Source: Bemisia tabaci (Eukaryota; Arthropoda; Insecta; Hemiptera; Aleyrodidae). From it: a stretch of DNA of 64,000 nt. A program made the position numbers and the translations under genes. Each line of letters begins with the position of its first letter. Position 1 is the stretch's first letter. The stretch lies in contig NC_092797.1 of the NCBI RefSeq assembly GCF_918797505.1, forward strand, positions 25,805,372-25,869,371, read 5' to 3'. Below the pieces are notes generated by a model, which had not been told where the DNA came from, ran no database searches, and saw only the letters and a list, made by a program, of their open reading frames with translations. Below, piece after piece: positions 24,024-34,842 of this stretch.

Positions 24024-27000
24024 TTTCTTTTCTTGTCATTATGGAACAATATATTGTAACTAGGAGAGAAAACAAAAATCAACGTACCTAAGTCAGACTC
24101 TCTATTGGAAACAATCTTATACAATCGGAGAATACTGCAGCTCATAGGTGGATAAAAATTTACCTCTCTCCTGATAGATGCATATTTATAAACTTGTCAG
24201 AAAAATCCAGAGCATGCAGTGAAAATTGTTCAATTTTGAATCGTACGTGTCATAAGTAATTGGTCAAAGCTCCTCGCAGACTCTGGCTTTTTAGCGAGTG
24301 AGGAAATTGACTTGACAAATACGCAAAACGGTACGTTTGAGTAGAGCTCAAAAATGTCTAATATCTCCACTAGACTATACGTTAAAGTTTATGGAGGTTA
24401 ACTAAAGTTCTTTAAAAATAAAAATGTAAAATTGTTTAATTTCTGACCCCATCTAATGGTCTACACCGAGCCGAGATAATGTAAAACAAGCAGAAAAATC
24501 CAACATGAATATGTTGGAAAAGCGTGCCGAATAACTAAAATGTTGGACACATACCTACTATTTTCACGTCTTTGTTATTTGCATCAATTGGTACTTTTTG
24601 CTAAATTTGGGAGAAAATATTGATTCATGAACGTTGAATGTAAATTGATTTTAAAGATTCCGTCCAATTATCTTAATTTTAAGCTGATATGCGGCATTTC
24701 GCACGACCGTGATTTGGGCGAACTGCCGTGCATCGAAATCGCGTTGAGTTAATCTCTTTGGATTTCGAACTGTAACTTCTCTCCTATTCGGCCGATTTTT
24801 ACAAATGAGGTCTCTTTTTATTTGTACTTTAACGGAAAGTAAGGAAAAACTCGCTAAAGAGACGGAAAACAATTTTTGTGAAAATTTGGTGGATCCTGGC
24901 GTCACGGTGAATGGTTAATCGGGCGTGGAAGATAATAGGTTCGACGAGGCGACCCTCTTCTCGCCGTCTTTTATTGCCTTGCTCGAAACCTGACACCCAA
25001 AGCTATATCGGGAGATAACTGCAGTGGTTTGAGTGGATTTCTGCAGGGGCCACGGTTAGTACATGGTATAAAGAGTCACGAGGCTCATCACAGATTGCAC
25101 TTGCAGTGCAAGACGCTCATTGGCTAAACAGTTTTGGCGGGAAAGAAGGTTCTAGAGTTGAGTCCTCCGAGCGTAAGAAAGATTCTATGAGGTTTTTGTC
25201 AAATGAAATAATACGGTTTTGACAGGAAAATGTTCTCAAGGGTTCCCAATTAGCAGTTCATTCGGTTTTTTGGTAAGAGACCATCAGGGCTTGACAGTAT
25301 AATGGTTCAAAGACAAGAAAACGGGTCCGAGGAAAAAAATATTTGGACGGCCCGTTGAATAGCATTGGTTGATCAGTGTGCTGTACTATGGTACATCCGA
25401 GTGATTTCAAAAAGCGAGCCCTACTGGCACGCTTAAAAAGATTTATGAGTACAAATGCCTCATGTTAAAAAGTTCGAAAAGCTCGTAAATTATAAAGAAT
25501 ATAATTTTTTTAATATCTTTTATTCTTTTTTACGTGAAAAACGCCGACTTACTAGTTTTTCGTCACTTTATTTTGGTGAATTTTAATACAAAATTCATGT
25601 TGGTTGTTAGATCTTTTATACTGCCTATTTTGTAGTTTATTTTGCGTTCCGTAGCAATACAGGCGATGTTTAGAATCTTGCAAACTGTTGTTGGTGACCT
25701 CTTTGAAATATATATGTATAGTTATTTTCTTTGTAGGTATATTTTAACAGTTTTTGTGCAAATTTTTTAAGGCTAACTTTAACAGTAAATGCTATTGAGA
25801 TAAAATTAATCATTTAAAATTGTGGCATAGGCGTGAGCGTGTACTTCATAGCTTCCCAGTAGTTATTGCTGTGCAAAACTAAATCAGGTAGGAACGGAAT
25901 TTTCCAAAGAAAGCCAAGGCTAAAATGGTATATTTTACACTAAAGATCACCAAAGACTTCAGTAATAATATTAAGACTACGTTCAGTATCCAGAGATTTC
26001 CTACACATTTTTATTTGTCGCTTGAACTGAAAATAATGAAGGGGAAAAACTGACGCAGACGACAGAAAAAAATGGGTTCAAGATAACATTTCCTTCTTCT
26101 GTTCCTTCCGCGTTTCCCATGAAGATGGCTTGCAGCCTTTGAGAAGACGTCAAAGGTTCGGCTTGAAGAAAATTTATTGGAATAGGATCAGTGCCAAAAA
26201 GAGGCAAGAGCTTCTCAATGGCTTCACAGACAGAAAAATCGATTTTTTAAGTGTTGCAGCTCAAAGAGACGAAAAACATAGAGAAAAAAAAACTAACTGG
26301 AATCTTCAAGAGAAGAGGCCAGCACCTTTGTAAAGGTTACCTTAAATTTATTGTGTTTAGCTCTTTTGAATAAAGGGGTTGCTATATAGTGTTTTGTAGC
26401 TTAGGTACTGGTGAAATTTACTTGTTATATCAAACCTGTACGTCATATTTTTAATCCTTATTATTCCGTGTTACATAATTTTTGCAACAGCGCCTATGTC
26501 TTCAGAAACTTTCTCAAATTTGTGTTTTTGGTAATTCGCTAAATTTTGTAACAATTAAATGCATAATTGTGTACGTATGCATATCTGAGCGAAGACAGAA
26601 GTTTGTGGTGAAAATAAATCTTTGGTTTGAGTGTCAGTAATATGTTGAATTCCAGAAAACTGCATATTTTCAGTATTGCACCTCTCGCTTTCTAGTTCAA
26701 CCCTCTATTTCATTTTGGGCATTACCTATATTTTTTGCTTATTGGAATAAGTTTCTTGCTCGTCATCATCTGAAAGATTGAGTTACTACGATGACGTCAG
26801 GCAATTTCCTACTGTATATTAAGAACTTTTAGAACGGATAAAATATCTTCATTTCGTAAATAAAATAAATAGCACAAACCAAAAACATGCAGTCGGAATC
26901 ATCTCTGACAGCTCCTTCATAGGCGTATCATGGTTTCAGAATTTTTTTGTTGAATTATGAAAATAAGCATTAATCTATAGATAACATTGATTATAGAATT

Positions 27001-27619
27001 ATAGATCAAAGGAAAATTAATAAAACATTTGGTAAAAAAACATTTATTCGTATTTTTACATATTTATAAATGAAATGTCATGACACTCATCAAGTTATTT
27101 TTAAAAGGCAACATGGCAATGCCATAGCTCATGAAAAACAATTCTAAATACACATGCATTTCATTGTTAAAACATTCAATTACCAGCCTATCGTGTGATA
27201 AATGATGGCTGCTGAAATGTGAATTTTGGCTTCAATAATTTCATTATCCGATTCACCAGTGTCCACATTTCTACTCATAACAAATTTGGCAAGGTTGGTT
27301 TTCAAACCTGACTTCTTCTTGAACCTTTAGGTAAGTTTCCTTGCACGAAATGATAATATTTTCTGAAATTGAACTTCGGAGAAGATTAGAAGGAGTCAAA
27401 AATTACATGCGATCATAATTTCTTGGAAACTTTATTATAATTGGCCAGAACAACCACTAATTCCATTGCAATTTTACATGTTATTTCTCTCTGCGAATGA
27501 AATGTCTCCTCACCATGGCGACGGCGACTACAGCTATTTTTTGTATCTCAGTCTATTAACAACTGGATAAACAATGCGTAGATCTTACAATGATTGCAGT
27601 ACAAAAATGGCTATTTTTT
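24024..27619. other. Intergenic, AT-rich, no recognised feature
   Basis: About 3.6 kb without a supported gene. The frames at 24651-24905, 26001-26207 and 26130-26333 have no family motifs and overlap on opposite strands. Confidence 0.5.
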
Positions 27620-27724
27620 CCAACGTGCGTTGACATTTAGTACACCTATACAACTGGGATTCTCATTACAGAATGCATCACTTCATTTTCATTTTAGTAG
27701 TACACTAAATTTCAACGCACATTG
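27620..27724. mobile_element. Short MITE just downstream of the TWEEDLE gene
   Basis: 105 bp with inverted CGTGCGTTGACATTTAGT at the left and ACTAAATTTCAACGCAC at the right. Single copy in the window. Confidence 0.5.
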
Positions 27725-27786
27725 ACAAAATCAGTCACACTCTGTCTAGAAACTACTCGTACGTCGATCCGTAAGCTGTTCATGCA

Positions 27787-27792
27787 TTTATT
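27787..27792 (-). terminator. Candidate polyadenylation signal of the TWEEDLE gene
   Basis: AATAAA on the minus strand, about 265 bases past the stop, the first exact hexamer I see downstream. It implies a short 3' UTR of roughly 290 bases. Other hexamers near 27045 would allow a longer one. Confidence 0.45.
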
Positions 27793-28055
27793 TAAATAAT
27801 CTTTTTGTTCAAAATATTTGCGCATGTATCACTTTGAAAAAAAAAAAAATTACAAAAAAGGACCCTCATAATATTATAATCCATATCACACCAACGTTCA
27901 AAATATCAAAGTGACAAGTGACATACTTAGTGGCAAAAAGACGTATTTTTCGTCACCATACTGCTGAATGTTAACGTGATGGAAGATTCACATGAAACTC
28001 TCCTCCTCGAATATATTTACACTAAGGAGAAGCACCATGGAATTAGAATAAGTAT

Positions 28056-31019
28056 CTAGTGAGCATTCTTTCCCCTTGGAACAACGTTCCCTTTAAAACT
28101 GACCTTGACGTAATTCTCCTCGTTTTCGGCGCTTCTGAGATCGTCACTTTTCCTCAGATTATTAATTTCATTATAGTACTCGGTGGAGCTCATAGTAGCC
28201 GTATCTACCTTAGGCGCAACTTTAAGGATATCTTCTGAGTGGATTCTCTCCATCATTTTCGCCATATCCTCGGAGGAGACGGAGTCAGGCCCGCGCCAAG
28301 TAGTCGAGCTAGGTGGCAACTCTGACTGACTCTTAAACCTAGATGGCGAGGGGTTCGAATCGGGAAACTCCGATAGCGTCGAATCGCGGTAGACTGTGGT
28401 GTCGGTATTCCAAGACGATTTCGTCGTGAGGATACCCCCGCCTCCACCACCCGCGGACTTTTCAATGGCCGGATGAGAGTCTGAGTTTTGAGTTGTTGAA
28501 CTCCACGACGGACTATCACCATATCTTGGGGAAGCGGTTCCCCAAGAACTCTGACTCTCATGTCGTGGATGAGATGTGCTCCAAGAGCTCTTTTTACTAT
28601 TTTGGCTCGGAGAAGAAGTGCTCCACGGACTCTCACTATCAAAATGTCTTGGAGACGAGGTGCTCCAAAGATTGAGACTATCGCTTTTTCTTGGAGATGA
28701 TGTGCTCCAAAGGTTGAGGCTTTCGCCTTTTCTAGGAGAAGAAGTACTGCGAGAGCTTTGCTTCTCTTCATGATCAGCAGAGGAGGCTTTCCAAGAATTA
28801 TGATCGTCTTCATTCTCGGGAGAAGAGGTGCTCCAAATAGTTACGGTATCGCTTTGCCTCGGCGAAGAATTAGTCCGGGAGCTTTGTCTATCATCCGAAC
28901 TTTTTGAAGGGGCATCCCAGGAACTTTGATGAGCGCTCAGCGATGGAGATGAAGTGCTCCAAAAGGTATCACTATCAGACCCCGGGGAGGAATTCCGCGA
29001 GCTTTTGATGTCATCGTAATTTGTCGTGGAGGCCGTCCAAGGAGTATGATGCTCGTTGAGTTTCGGCGAGGAAGTGCTCCAAACCGAAGAGACAGACGGG
29101 GTCTCGGATTTTTTCGTCGAGGAATCCCACGTTAATTTAGACTCATTAGAGTCGCTTTTCTCCGTGTCTGATCCGGAGCTCCACTTTGACTCCGCCTCCC
29201 ACATGCGCTTCGACTCGTGCGTGGATTCTCCCTCGGAGGTGGGCTCATTGTAGTTGGATCCAGGTTCGTGGTAGGTCGAGGTGTCCGACTCCTCGGCGCT
29301 GGACGGCTCGGAGAGCGGTTTCTGGTCGCTGCTTTGACCCGATTCCTCGCCACTCCAGGGCTGATCGGCCTCCTCGGATTGGTTCTCCTCGGAGTATTTG
29401 GTCTCCGGAAGTGGCGGAAGTCGCACCTGGTTTTTGTCCTGTCGGCCGAAGCGACGGTGGTAGAAGGACGGCGGGAGCTCGAAGCCCGGAGGCAGGTTCG
29501 GGAAGCTGAGCTCATCGCGGGAACCCTTGTTGCCTTTGTACCGGATGAAGAAGACCTCGGGTTTGTTCGGTTTGGTCGGAGGCAGCGGCGGGATTTTGAT
29601 GGGCGGAGCGTCCTCAGGCTTTGAATGCAGCACGTAGATGAGCGTCTTGTCTTGGTGTTGTGGTGGGGGTGGTATGACGGGAACCGCGGGGGGTGGAGGC
29701 GCTGGCGCCTTGATGAACACTATTTGGTAGTTCTGTTTCGGGGGTGTGGAGTGATACACCACTGGTGGCCTCGGCGGGGGGTCGTCGTCCGGAGGGGCAG
29801 CGTGCACGTACACATGCTTGTGAATAATCGGCTTTAGATTATGTGTCGGTGGCTGGACATGAGTGGGCACTAGGTTGTGCGTGGGCACTAGAGGTGTCGG
29901 CGTGGGAGTGCCGCGCCAGGTATCGTCGAAATCCGTGCCGCCAGGGCTACCGAACCCACTCGGGCCAGGCCCATCGACCGAATTGCTATCTCTGTAATCG
30001 TCGAAATCGCTGGCAAACGAATTCAGACTGGGATCATCTACTCCGGATGGAAATCCTGGGCCGCTGATGGGGTTTCTACCGCCGCCATTGGAACTTGGGC
30101 CTCTGAAACCATTGTCAGCTACGTGACCCCCGTGACCATTGAAGCCAATTCCACTGGACGGGCTACTGAAACCACTGGGGGAATTCGGACGAAAACCACT
30201 ACCACTAGGTGGAGGCAACGGTCCACCAGGACTTGCTACATTCTTGTAGTTCGGTCCTAGATTTTTACCTGGTCTACCAGGGCTGAAACTCTGGCCACCG
30301 GAGGGAACAAAGCCCTGTCCTTCGTTGCCTGGATAAGAGCCTGGCCCTGGTCCCGGACCTGCTCCTGGACCTGGGCCGCCTCCTTCATAGTTGTTTCTGT
30401 ACGGGACTTTTTTAGGTCCTACATGCTCCGGTCTGTAGCCGGAGGTGTAAGATGGTGGATGAGGGTTACTAGGTATGAAACCATGACCCCCACCTCCGTG
30501 TAATATAGTTTGCTCTAGTTGTCTCTCTGCTTTGAGTCGCTCGAGGTCAGCATCGAAAGACAAGCCATGATTAGGCACAAATCCACCGTTGCTGGGGACG
30601 AAGCCACCGCCAGATGATGGATGGTGAGCTGGGTGACCCGGATGTCCCGGGTGTCCTGGATGACTTAGGTGCCCTGGATGACTCGGGTGTCCTGGATGAC
30701 TGGGATGTCCCGGATGACTTGGATGACCTAAATGACCTGGGTGACCTGGATGCCCTGGAGGTCCTGGGTGTCCCGGATGTCCTGGATGCCCTAAGTGACC
30801 TGGATGACTGGAGCCTGGTCCTTTATGATCGAATCCACTGTCGTAATGATTGATGTGCCCATCCTCTGTGACAACTTCTCCGGAGCCGACTGGATAAGTC
30901 TTCAGAAACTCGTCTAGGTCAAGTCGCAGGTTATCAGATTTACTGACTTCGTCGTAGTTGCCTGTCTCGTCACTGATTTCCGAGTCTGCTGACACAAGGA
31001 AGACGACCCAAGGCAATAT
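28056..31019 (-). CDS. TWEEDLE-family (DUF243) cuticular protein with long repeat extensions, last coding exon
   Basis: Secreted structural protein, probably of chitinous cuticle. Open from the splice acceptor at 31020 to the TAG at 28056-28058, about 987 codons, phase 0. The exon begins ILPWVVFLVSADSE, the second half of a signal peptide with likely cleavage after SA, so the initiator Met is in an upstream exon. Approximate layout: 1-68 acidic start; 69-132 Gly-His-Pro triplets (GHPGHPGHPSHP); 133-395 Gly/Pro/Ser-rich with GFVPS motifs; 396-494 the DUF243 core with all four blocks, HKHVYVHAAPP, YQIVFIKAP, KTLIYVLHSKP and KPEVFFIRYK; 495-640 acidic, Ser/Glu-rich; 646-840 WSTSSP-type repeats; 841-987 a polar tail ending GKNAH. 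The four blocks are diagnostic of insect TWEEDLE proteins, where they are thought to form beta strands that bind chitin. Usual members are 200-400 residues, so this is very long. Family call is firm; function of the extensions is unknown. Confidence 0.9.
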   Translation of the reverse strand: MLPWVVFLVSADSEISDETGNYDEVSKSDNLRLDLDEFLKTYPVGSGEVVTEDGHINHYDSGFDHKGPGSSHPGHLGHPGHPGHPGPPGHPGHPGHLGHPSHPGHPSHPGHPSHPGHLSHPGHPGHPGHPAHHPSSGGGFVPSNGGFVPNHGLSFDADLERLKAERQLEQTILHGGGGHGFIPSNPHPPSYTSGYRPEHVGPKKVPYRNNYEGGGPGPGAGPGPGPGSYPGNEGQGFVPSGGQSFSPGRPGKNLGPNYKNVASPGGPLPPPSGSGFRPNSPSGFSSPSSGIGFNGHGGHVADNGFRGPSSNGGGRNPISGPGFPSGVDDPSLNSFASDFDDYRDSNSVDGPGPSGFGSPGGTDFDDTWRGTPTPTPLVPTHNLVPTHVQPPTHNLKPIIHKHVYVHAAPPDDDPPPRPPVVYHSTPPKQNYQIVFIKAPAPPPPAVPVIPPPPQHQDKTLIYVLHSKPEDAPPIKIPPLPPTKPNKPEVFFIRYKGNKGSRDELSFPNLPPGFELPPSFYHRRFGRQDKNQVRLPPLPETKYSEENQSEEADQPWSGEESGQSSDQKPLSEPSSAEESDTSTYHEPGSNYNEPTSEGESTHESKRMWEAESKWSSGSDTEKSDSNESKLTWDSSTKKSETPSVSSVWSTSSPKLNEHHTPWTASTTNYDDIKSSRNSSPGSDSDTFWSTSSPSLSAHQSSWDAPSKSSDDRQSSRTNSSPRQSDTVTIWSTSSPENEDDHNSWKASSADHEEKQSSRSTSSPRKGESLNLWSTSSPRKSDSLNLWSTSSPRHFDSESPWSTSSPSQNSKKSSWSTSHPRHESQSSWGTASPRYGDSPSWSSTTQNSDSHPAIEKSAGGGGGGILTTKSSWNTDTTVYRDSTLSEFPDSNPSPSRFKSQSELPPSSTTWRGPDSVSSEDMAKMMERIHSEDILKVAPKVDTATMSSTEYYNEINNLRKSDDLRSAENEENYVKVSFKGNVVPRGKNAH
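28495..29085 (-). repeat. Coding repeat array, WSTSSP motif
   Basis: Six exact WSTSSP motifs plus variants (WSTSHP, WGTASP, WSSTTQ) spaced about 13-30 residues apart, with intervening S-S-W and S-S-R motifs in the longer units. On the plus strand it appears as repeated GAAGTGCTCCAAA-like blocks. Confidence 0.85.
30622..30812 (-). repeat. In-frame minisatellite coding Gly-His-Pro triplets
   Basis: About 20 imperfect 9-base units that translate on the minus strand as GHP, SHP or GHL. The plus strand shows the CCTGGATG / CCCGGATG pattern. Most variation is synonymous, so the peptide appears better kept than the DNA. Confidence 0.85.
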
Positions 31020-31035
31020 CTGTTAGAACAAACAA
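31020..31035 (-). promoter_or_regulatory. Splice acceptor (3' splice site) of the TWEEDLE exon
   Basis: On the minus strand the sequence reads TTTGTTCTAACAG and then ATATTGCCTTGG. A T-rich tract followed by CAG is a good acceptor, and joining here in phase 0 keeps the hydrophobic signal-peptide residues in frame. It decides the exon start: the TTG at 31016 is inside the exon and is not the initiator. Confidence 0.75.
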
Positions 31036-31288
31036 GCAAAGTCATCGAATTAGAAATTGTTCTTGATTATCTCATACATTGACAGTGACAACGTTTAATG
31101 TGTCAAAAAAATACACAAGTGTCAAATTATCACGTCGCACTATGACCCCACATAAAGGCTTTTGAGAGGCACTGCAGTGCGACTACCTGGCCCGTGACAC
31201 ATTTTTGAGTCATAGAAAAATTAAACACATTATTTTCCATTTACCTACAAGAAAATGATTACATTGGAAATGAGCCTCTCGCGCCTAA

Positions 31289-32239
31289 CCCTGGTAAAAA
31301 TTGGCGATAGGAGCTGCGTTTCAAAATACCATAGGAGTTCTTATAGCCGACTGAAGAGGGCGATAGAAAATCATATAGCTGGCTGTAGGTAGTGGAAAAA
31401 ATCATACGGCCGGGCTACACGAAGCGATAAAAAATTATACAGCCGGGCTATAGTTCCTATCGCCGGGCTTTACCCTTTATCGTCTGGCTGTTGCTTTTTC
31501 GCCATCGGCTATAAAAGGCTATAAGAAATAGAGTAGAAATTCTTGTGCTTTGTAAATCCTTCAGTTTGTACGGAATCACCTTAATAATTACAAAATGCAC
31601 ATTATATTTTCCTTTACTACATATTTTTTTTCATCAATTAAAATGAGAATAATCCATACAGAGTGTGCAAACATTTCAAAGTCATGAGTTGAAAAACGCT
31701 GACTTCGCGAGATAAAATATAAGAGCCTAACACAAAGCGGAGCAGCGGCGCACTGGCGCCTACAAACCTAACAGGGATACTTCACGCATTGCGCAATGCG
31801 TGAAGTATCCCTGTTAGGTTTGTAGGCGCCAATGCGCGTTCAGCGCTGGCTGCCCGCCCGCCGCGCCGCAGCGTACCGCGGCGCTTGAAGCAACTATTTC
31901 ACACCAGAGGTATTGCACAGTATCATACGAAACTGAAGGCGCTCCAACATATTAGGAATGTCAGGCATGCTTCAAAAGAACGGAGCTTTCCTCGCAAATT
32001 AAATCAAGATACTGCGACCCAAAAAGAGAGCGGTAGTCAAAAAATTCACCAAGTCCTAGCATCCGTAATTAGTAACGTTTAGCATACACTTTATCGGCAG
32101 GCTGTTGCTTACTCGTCATCGGCTATAAAGGTCTATGAGAAATTGTGTTGCCGGCTATAGAAGCTATTGGAAATCTTACAGCCGGCTGTAGGTCTATGGT
32201 ATTTTGGAACACAGATTCTACTGCCAATTTTTACCAGGG
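31289..32239. mobile_element. CCCTGG element, copy 2 (951 bp, TSD AA)
   Basis: Ends CCCTGGTAAAAATTGGC and the exact inverse, flanked by AA (31287-31288, 32240-32241). The subterminal AGCCGGCT-type motifs and GC-rich centre match copies 1 and 3. It lies just upstream of the TWEEDLE exon, in its intron. Confidence 0.9.
31755..31830. repeat. 76-bp perfect central palindrome of CCCTGG copy 2
   Basis: GGCGCCTACAAACCTAAC ... GTTAGGTTTGTAGGCGCC, centred on GCATTGCGCAATGC. I see no mismatch between arms. Confidence 0.92.
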
Positions 32240-32241
32240 AA

Positions 32242-33540
32242 TGGCGGGAAAGTATAACGTAATTCTAATTTAGAAAGCAATGCTGTATACTAATTTCTGG
32301 TCTATGAGATCTCTTGTTACCTAATTTAATTTTATGTTTATCTCTAGATTTATGAAGTTCCCAAATTACGTTGATCGGCAACATGAATATGAAATCTGTA
32401 ATTCACGATTTCCAAATATCTATTCACTAACCATAAATCTTGCACAATCTGTGAAATGCCAATAATGTTACTGCTGGAAGGATCATGTTTTCATGTACAA
32501 GTATTCGAGGAATTTAACGCTATTTGAAACCTGGAGTGTTTTTAATTCACTCCTTCAAACCTCTCTGTCAGCACTTTTTGCATTGCGTTGTCCGCAGTTT
32601 TATGTCATATTGCCATTTCATGATAAATGTCTAACAATTCTTCTGAAGGAGGTGTGATTAGGGCCTCCTGTTGAAGACTAAAGGTAATAAGAGAAAGGTT
32701 CCTCTCCACCTCATCCAAATAATCCTTTTTGTTTTCAGATTTATTTATTACATTTGCAGTTCAGTGGCGCAGAATAAACAATTTCAATTTAACTACTCCG
32801 AGTTTTGTTTCAACTTCAAAACTAATATCTTCACATCAATAAGAGGAAGGAAGTTGCTGGGGGGTACATCGCAGATATTTTCTCCTTTTGCAATGCGAAA
32901 CTTTTCCTCGTGGAAATTTATTTAAATGTTACCTACTTGAAGAGCTCTAAGTTCCGGTAATGAAATTGAGCTCAACTGTCTCCTTATTTCTTTACATTTT
33001 ATGAGGGAGATACTGAGAAATTCACATGAGAAATTATATTTAATACAATCTTTGACCCACTTACAGGAAATATGATCGTTACGAACCATGAAAGGTATTG
33101 AGTTCAAAGCGCTCAACTTCGCTGGAGATTTCCTCTCGATTATCCAGAATAGAGGAAAAAGAGAAATCCCTTTTAATTTTTCGTCTGACATAAGTGAATA
33201 CTCAATCGAAATGATTCACACCTTAAATCGAAATTGAGCATTAAAAGGTAAAATACCTAACTAAACATTGACAATGTCAAACTGAAAGGAAAGCACTGAT
33301 TCATGTGTCAAATTACATCTACACGACAGAGACTAGTCTCAATCCACTATTTCCATAATTAAGAAAGCTCGCAATTTTCTAGCGTCAAATCTTTTAATCA
33401 TATTTCAATTGCATGTAATAAAAAAAGATCTTCAAACAAAGCGTCTTCGTCGAAATCTTCCTCAAACTGTCTACCACTCATAAGATACCACCATAGCTAC
33501 CACTCAGAAGATATTTGTACATGATAGATAAGAAATGAAA
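32242..33540. other. Probable intron or upstream DNA, nothing recognised
   Basis: AT-rich with no supported gene. The frames at 32671-32925 and 32922-33191 lack motifs. Confidence 0.4.
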
Positions 33541-33681
33541 TTGGACTACATTTTGCAATTTGGAACTACAATTTTTAGCTCATCCGTAAAACACTCATAA
33601 GCATAAGAGAAACTAATGGTGCATACGTCGTTTCTAAACGGAGCAAAATACTGCAGTTCCAAATTGCAAAATGCAGTCCAA
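33541..33681. mobile_element. TTGGACT MITE
   Basis: 141 bp with ends TTGGACTACATTTTGCAATT and the near-exact inverse (AAATTGCAAAATGCAGTCCAA minus one base at each side). Single copy here. Confidence 0.75.
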
Positions 33682-34318
33682 TGAGACACTTTTAAGTTCA
33701 CAAGTTAAGTTTCATTTCCAAAAGTTCCTAGTTTCGTTTCATTTCCAAAAACCCCACAAATTTCAATCGACGAAAGCAGATAAATTAACATACAAAAAGT
33801 TTCGATAATCTTCTTGTACAATCTCGACAAAAATGCATTGTACGCCTTAAGAATCTAACGTTTTTAAAAGCGAAGTATACACGTAGCGGCAAAGTGTCAA
33901 ATTCTAACTTTCTCTCAACGGTTGTTCTAGTTGCGGGCTCGTCACTTTATACCAGCGTTAAAAGCTCGCAGTAAAAAAGTAACACTCGGAAAGTTTCAGA
34001 AACTCCTGCACTGGAAAGGCTCTCGATAAAAATTTACGTCAGGTGCGGAAAAGAGGAGTGGGAAACGCACCTCCTCGGCGGCGCCTGCGGCTCATCCGAT
34101 CGTGAGTAAAATCTGGGAATATAGTTGCACATGTAAATACTTTATGCCTCCGCGGAACTTTGTAATAACGATTCAAAGTGCACAGTTTTTCATCATCGTA
34201 CAATCTTATCAAAAACATCCCGTTCGCAGCGGCTTTGCGGCATCGGAGGGGGAAACTAGTTAACACGTGGGGTCGTTTCAAACGGGATGTAGGTGAGTTG
34301 CACACTGCACTGCGTTGC
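33682..34318. other. Non-coding, no recognised feature
   Basis: The 121-codon minus frame at 34039-34404 has a non-ATG start and runs into the duplicated repeat. No domain is seen. Confidence 0.4.
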
Positions 34319-34800
34319 AAAAATTCCTTTCGCGCTGCGGACACAATTTTTAGGGGTTTGTCTCTTTGAGGGTTTTTCGGACGATTTGTTGCTATGATGA
34401 TCACTGATATTGTTAATTAATTTTGTAGTTTGAAAGAGTGTCCAACATGTTTCAATGTAGATTTTACAATAAGAAAATGCTAATTCAACCACCCCTATGT
34501 AAAATGTGCATTTGAAACACGTAGAACATATTTTTTAAAATTTCTTTTGCACCGCGGACAGCATTTTTAAGGCCTTGTATCCTTGAGCGTTTTTCGGGCG
34601 ATTCGTTGCTGTGGCGATCACGGAAAAATGATGCTGATTTAACAACTTTGTAGTTAGAAGAAGTGCCCGACATGTTTCATTGTAGATTTTACAATAAAAA
34701 CATGTTAATTGTTAAATGTGGTGGTTAAAAAACCACCTCCGTGGTTAAATTAGCTTCCCCTTACTGTAAAATGTACATTTGAAACATGTCGGACATATGT
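34319..34800 (+). repeat. Diverged tandem duplication, period about 218 bp
   Basis: The first unit starts at about 34319 (CTTTCGCGCTGCGGACA) and the second at about 34537 (CTTTTGCACCGCGGACA). Shared landmarks include TTTTTCGG-CGATT-GTTGCT and TTTCA-TGTAGATTTTACAAT. The duplication took part of a MITE with it. Confidence 0.7.
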
Positions 34801-34842
34801 TTAACAATTTAATTGTTAAAATCAGCGATCCATTTTTTCGTG
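34619..34842. mobile_element. CACGGAAAAA MITE, copy 2
   Basis: 224 bp with ends CACGGAAAAATGATGCTGA and an inverse ending CATTTTTTCGTG. The subterminal ATGTTTCATTGTAGATTTT block is shared with the 20.4-kb copy. Flanked by AT on both sides. Confidence 0.75.

Noticed and set aside
28253..29624. Long open frames of 127-186 codons on both strands inside the TWEEDLE exon
   Set aside because: They are shadows of the repetitive GC-rich coding strand. Only the 987-codon frame has DUF243 and a signal peptide.
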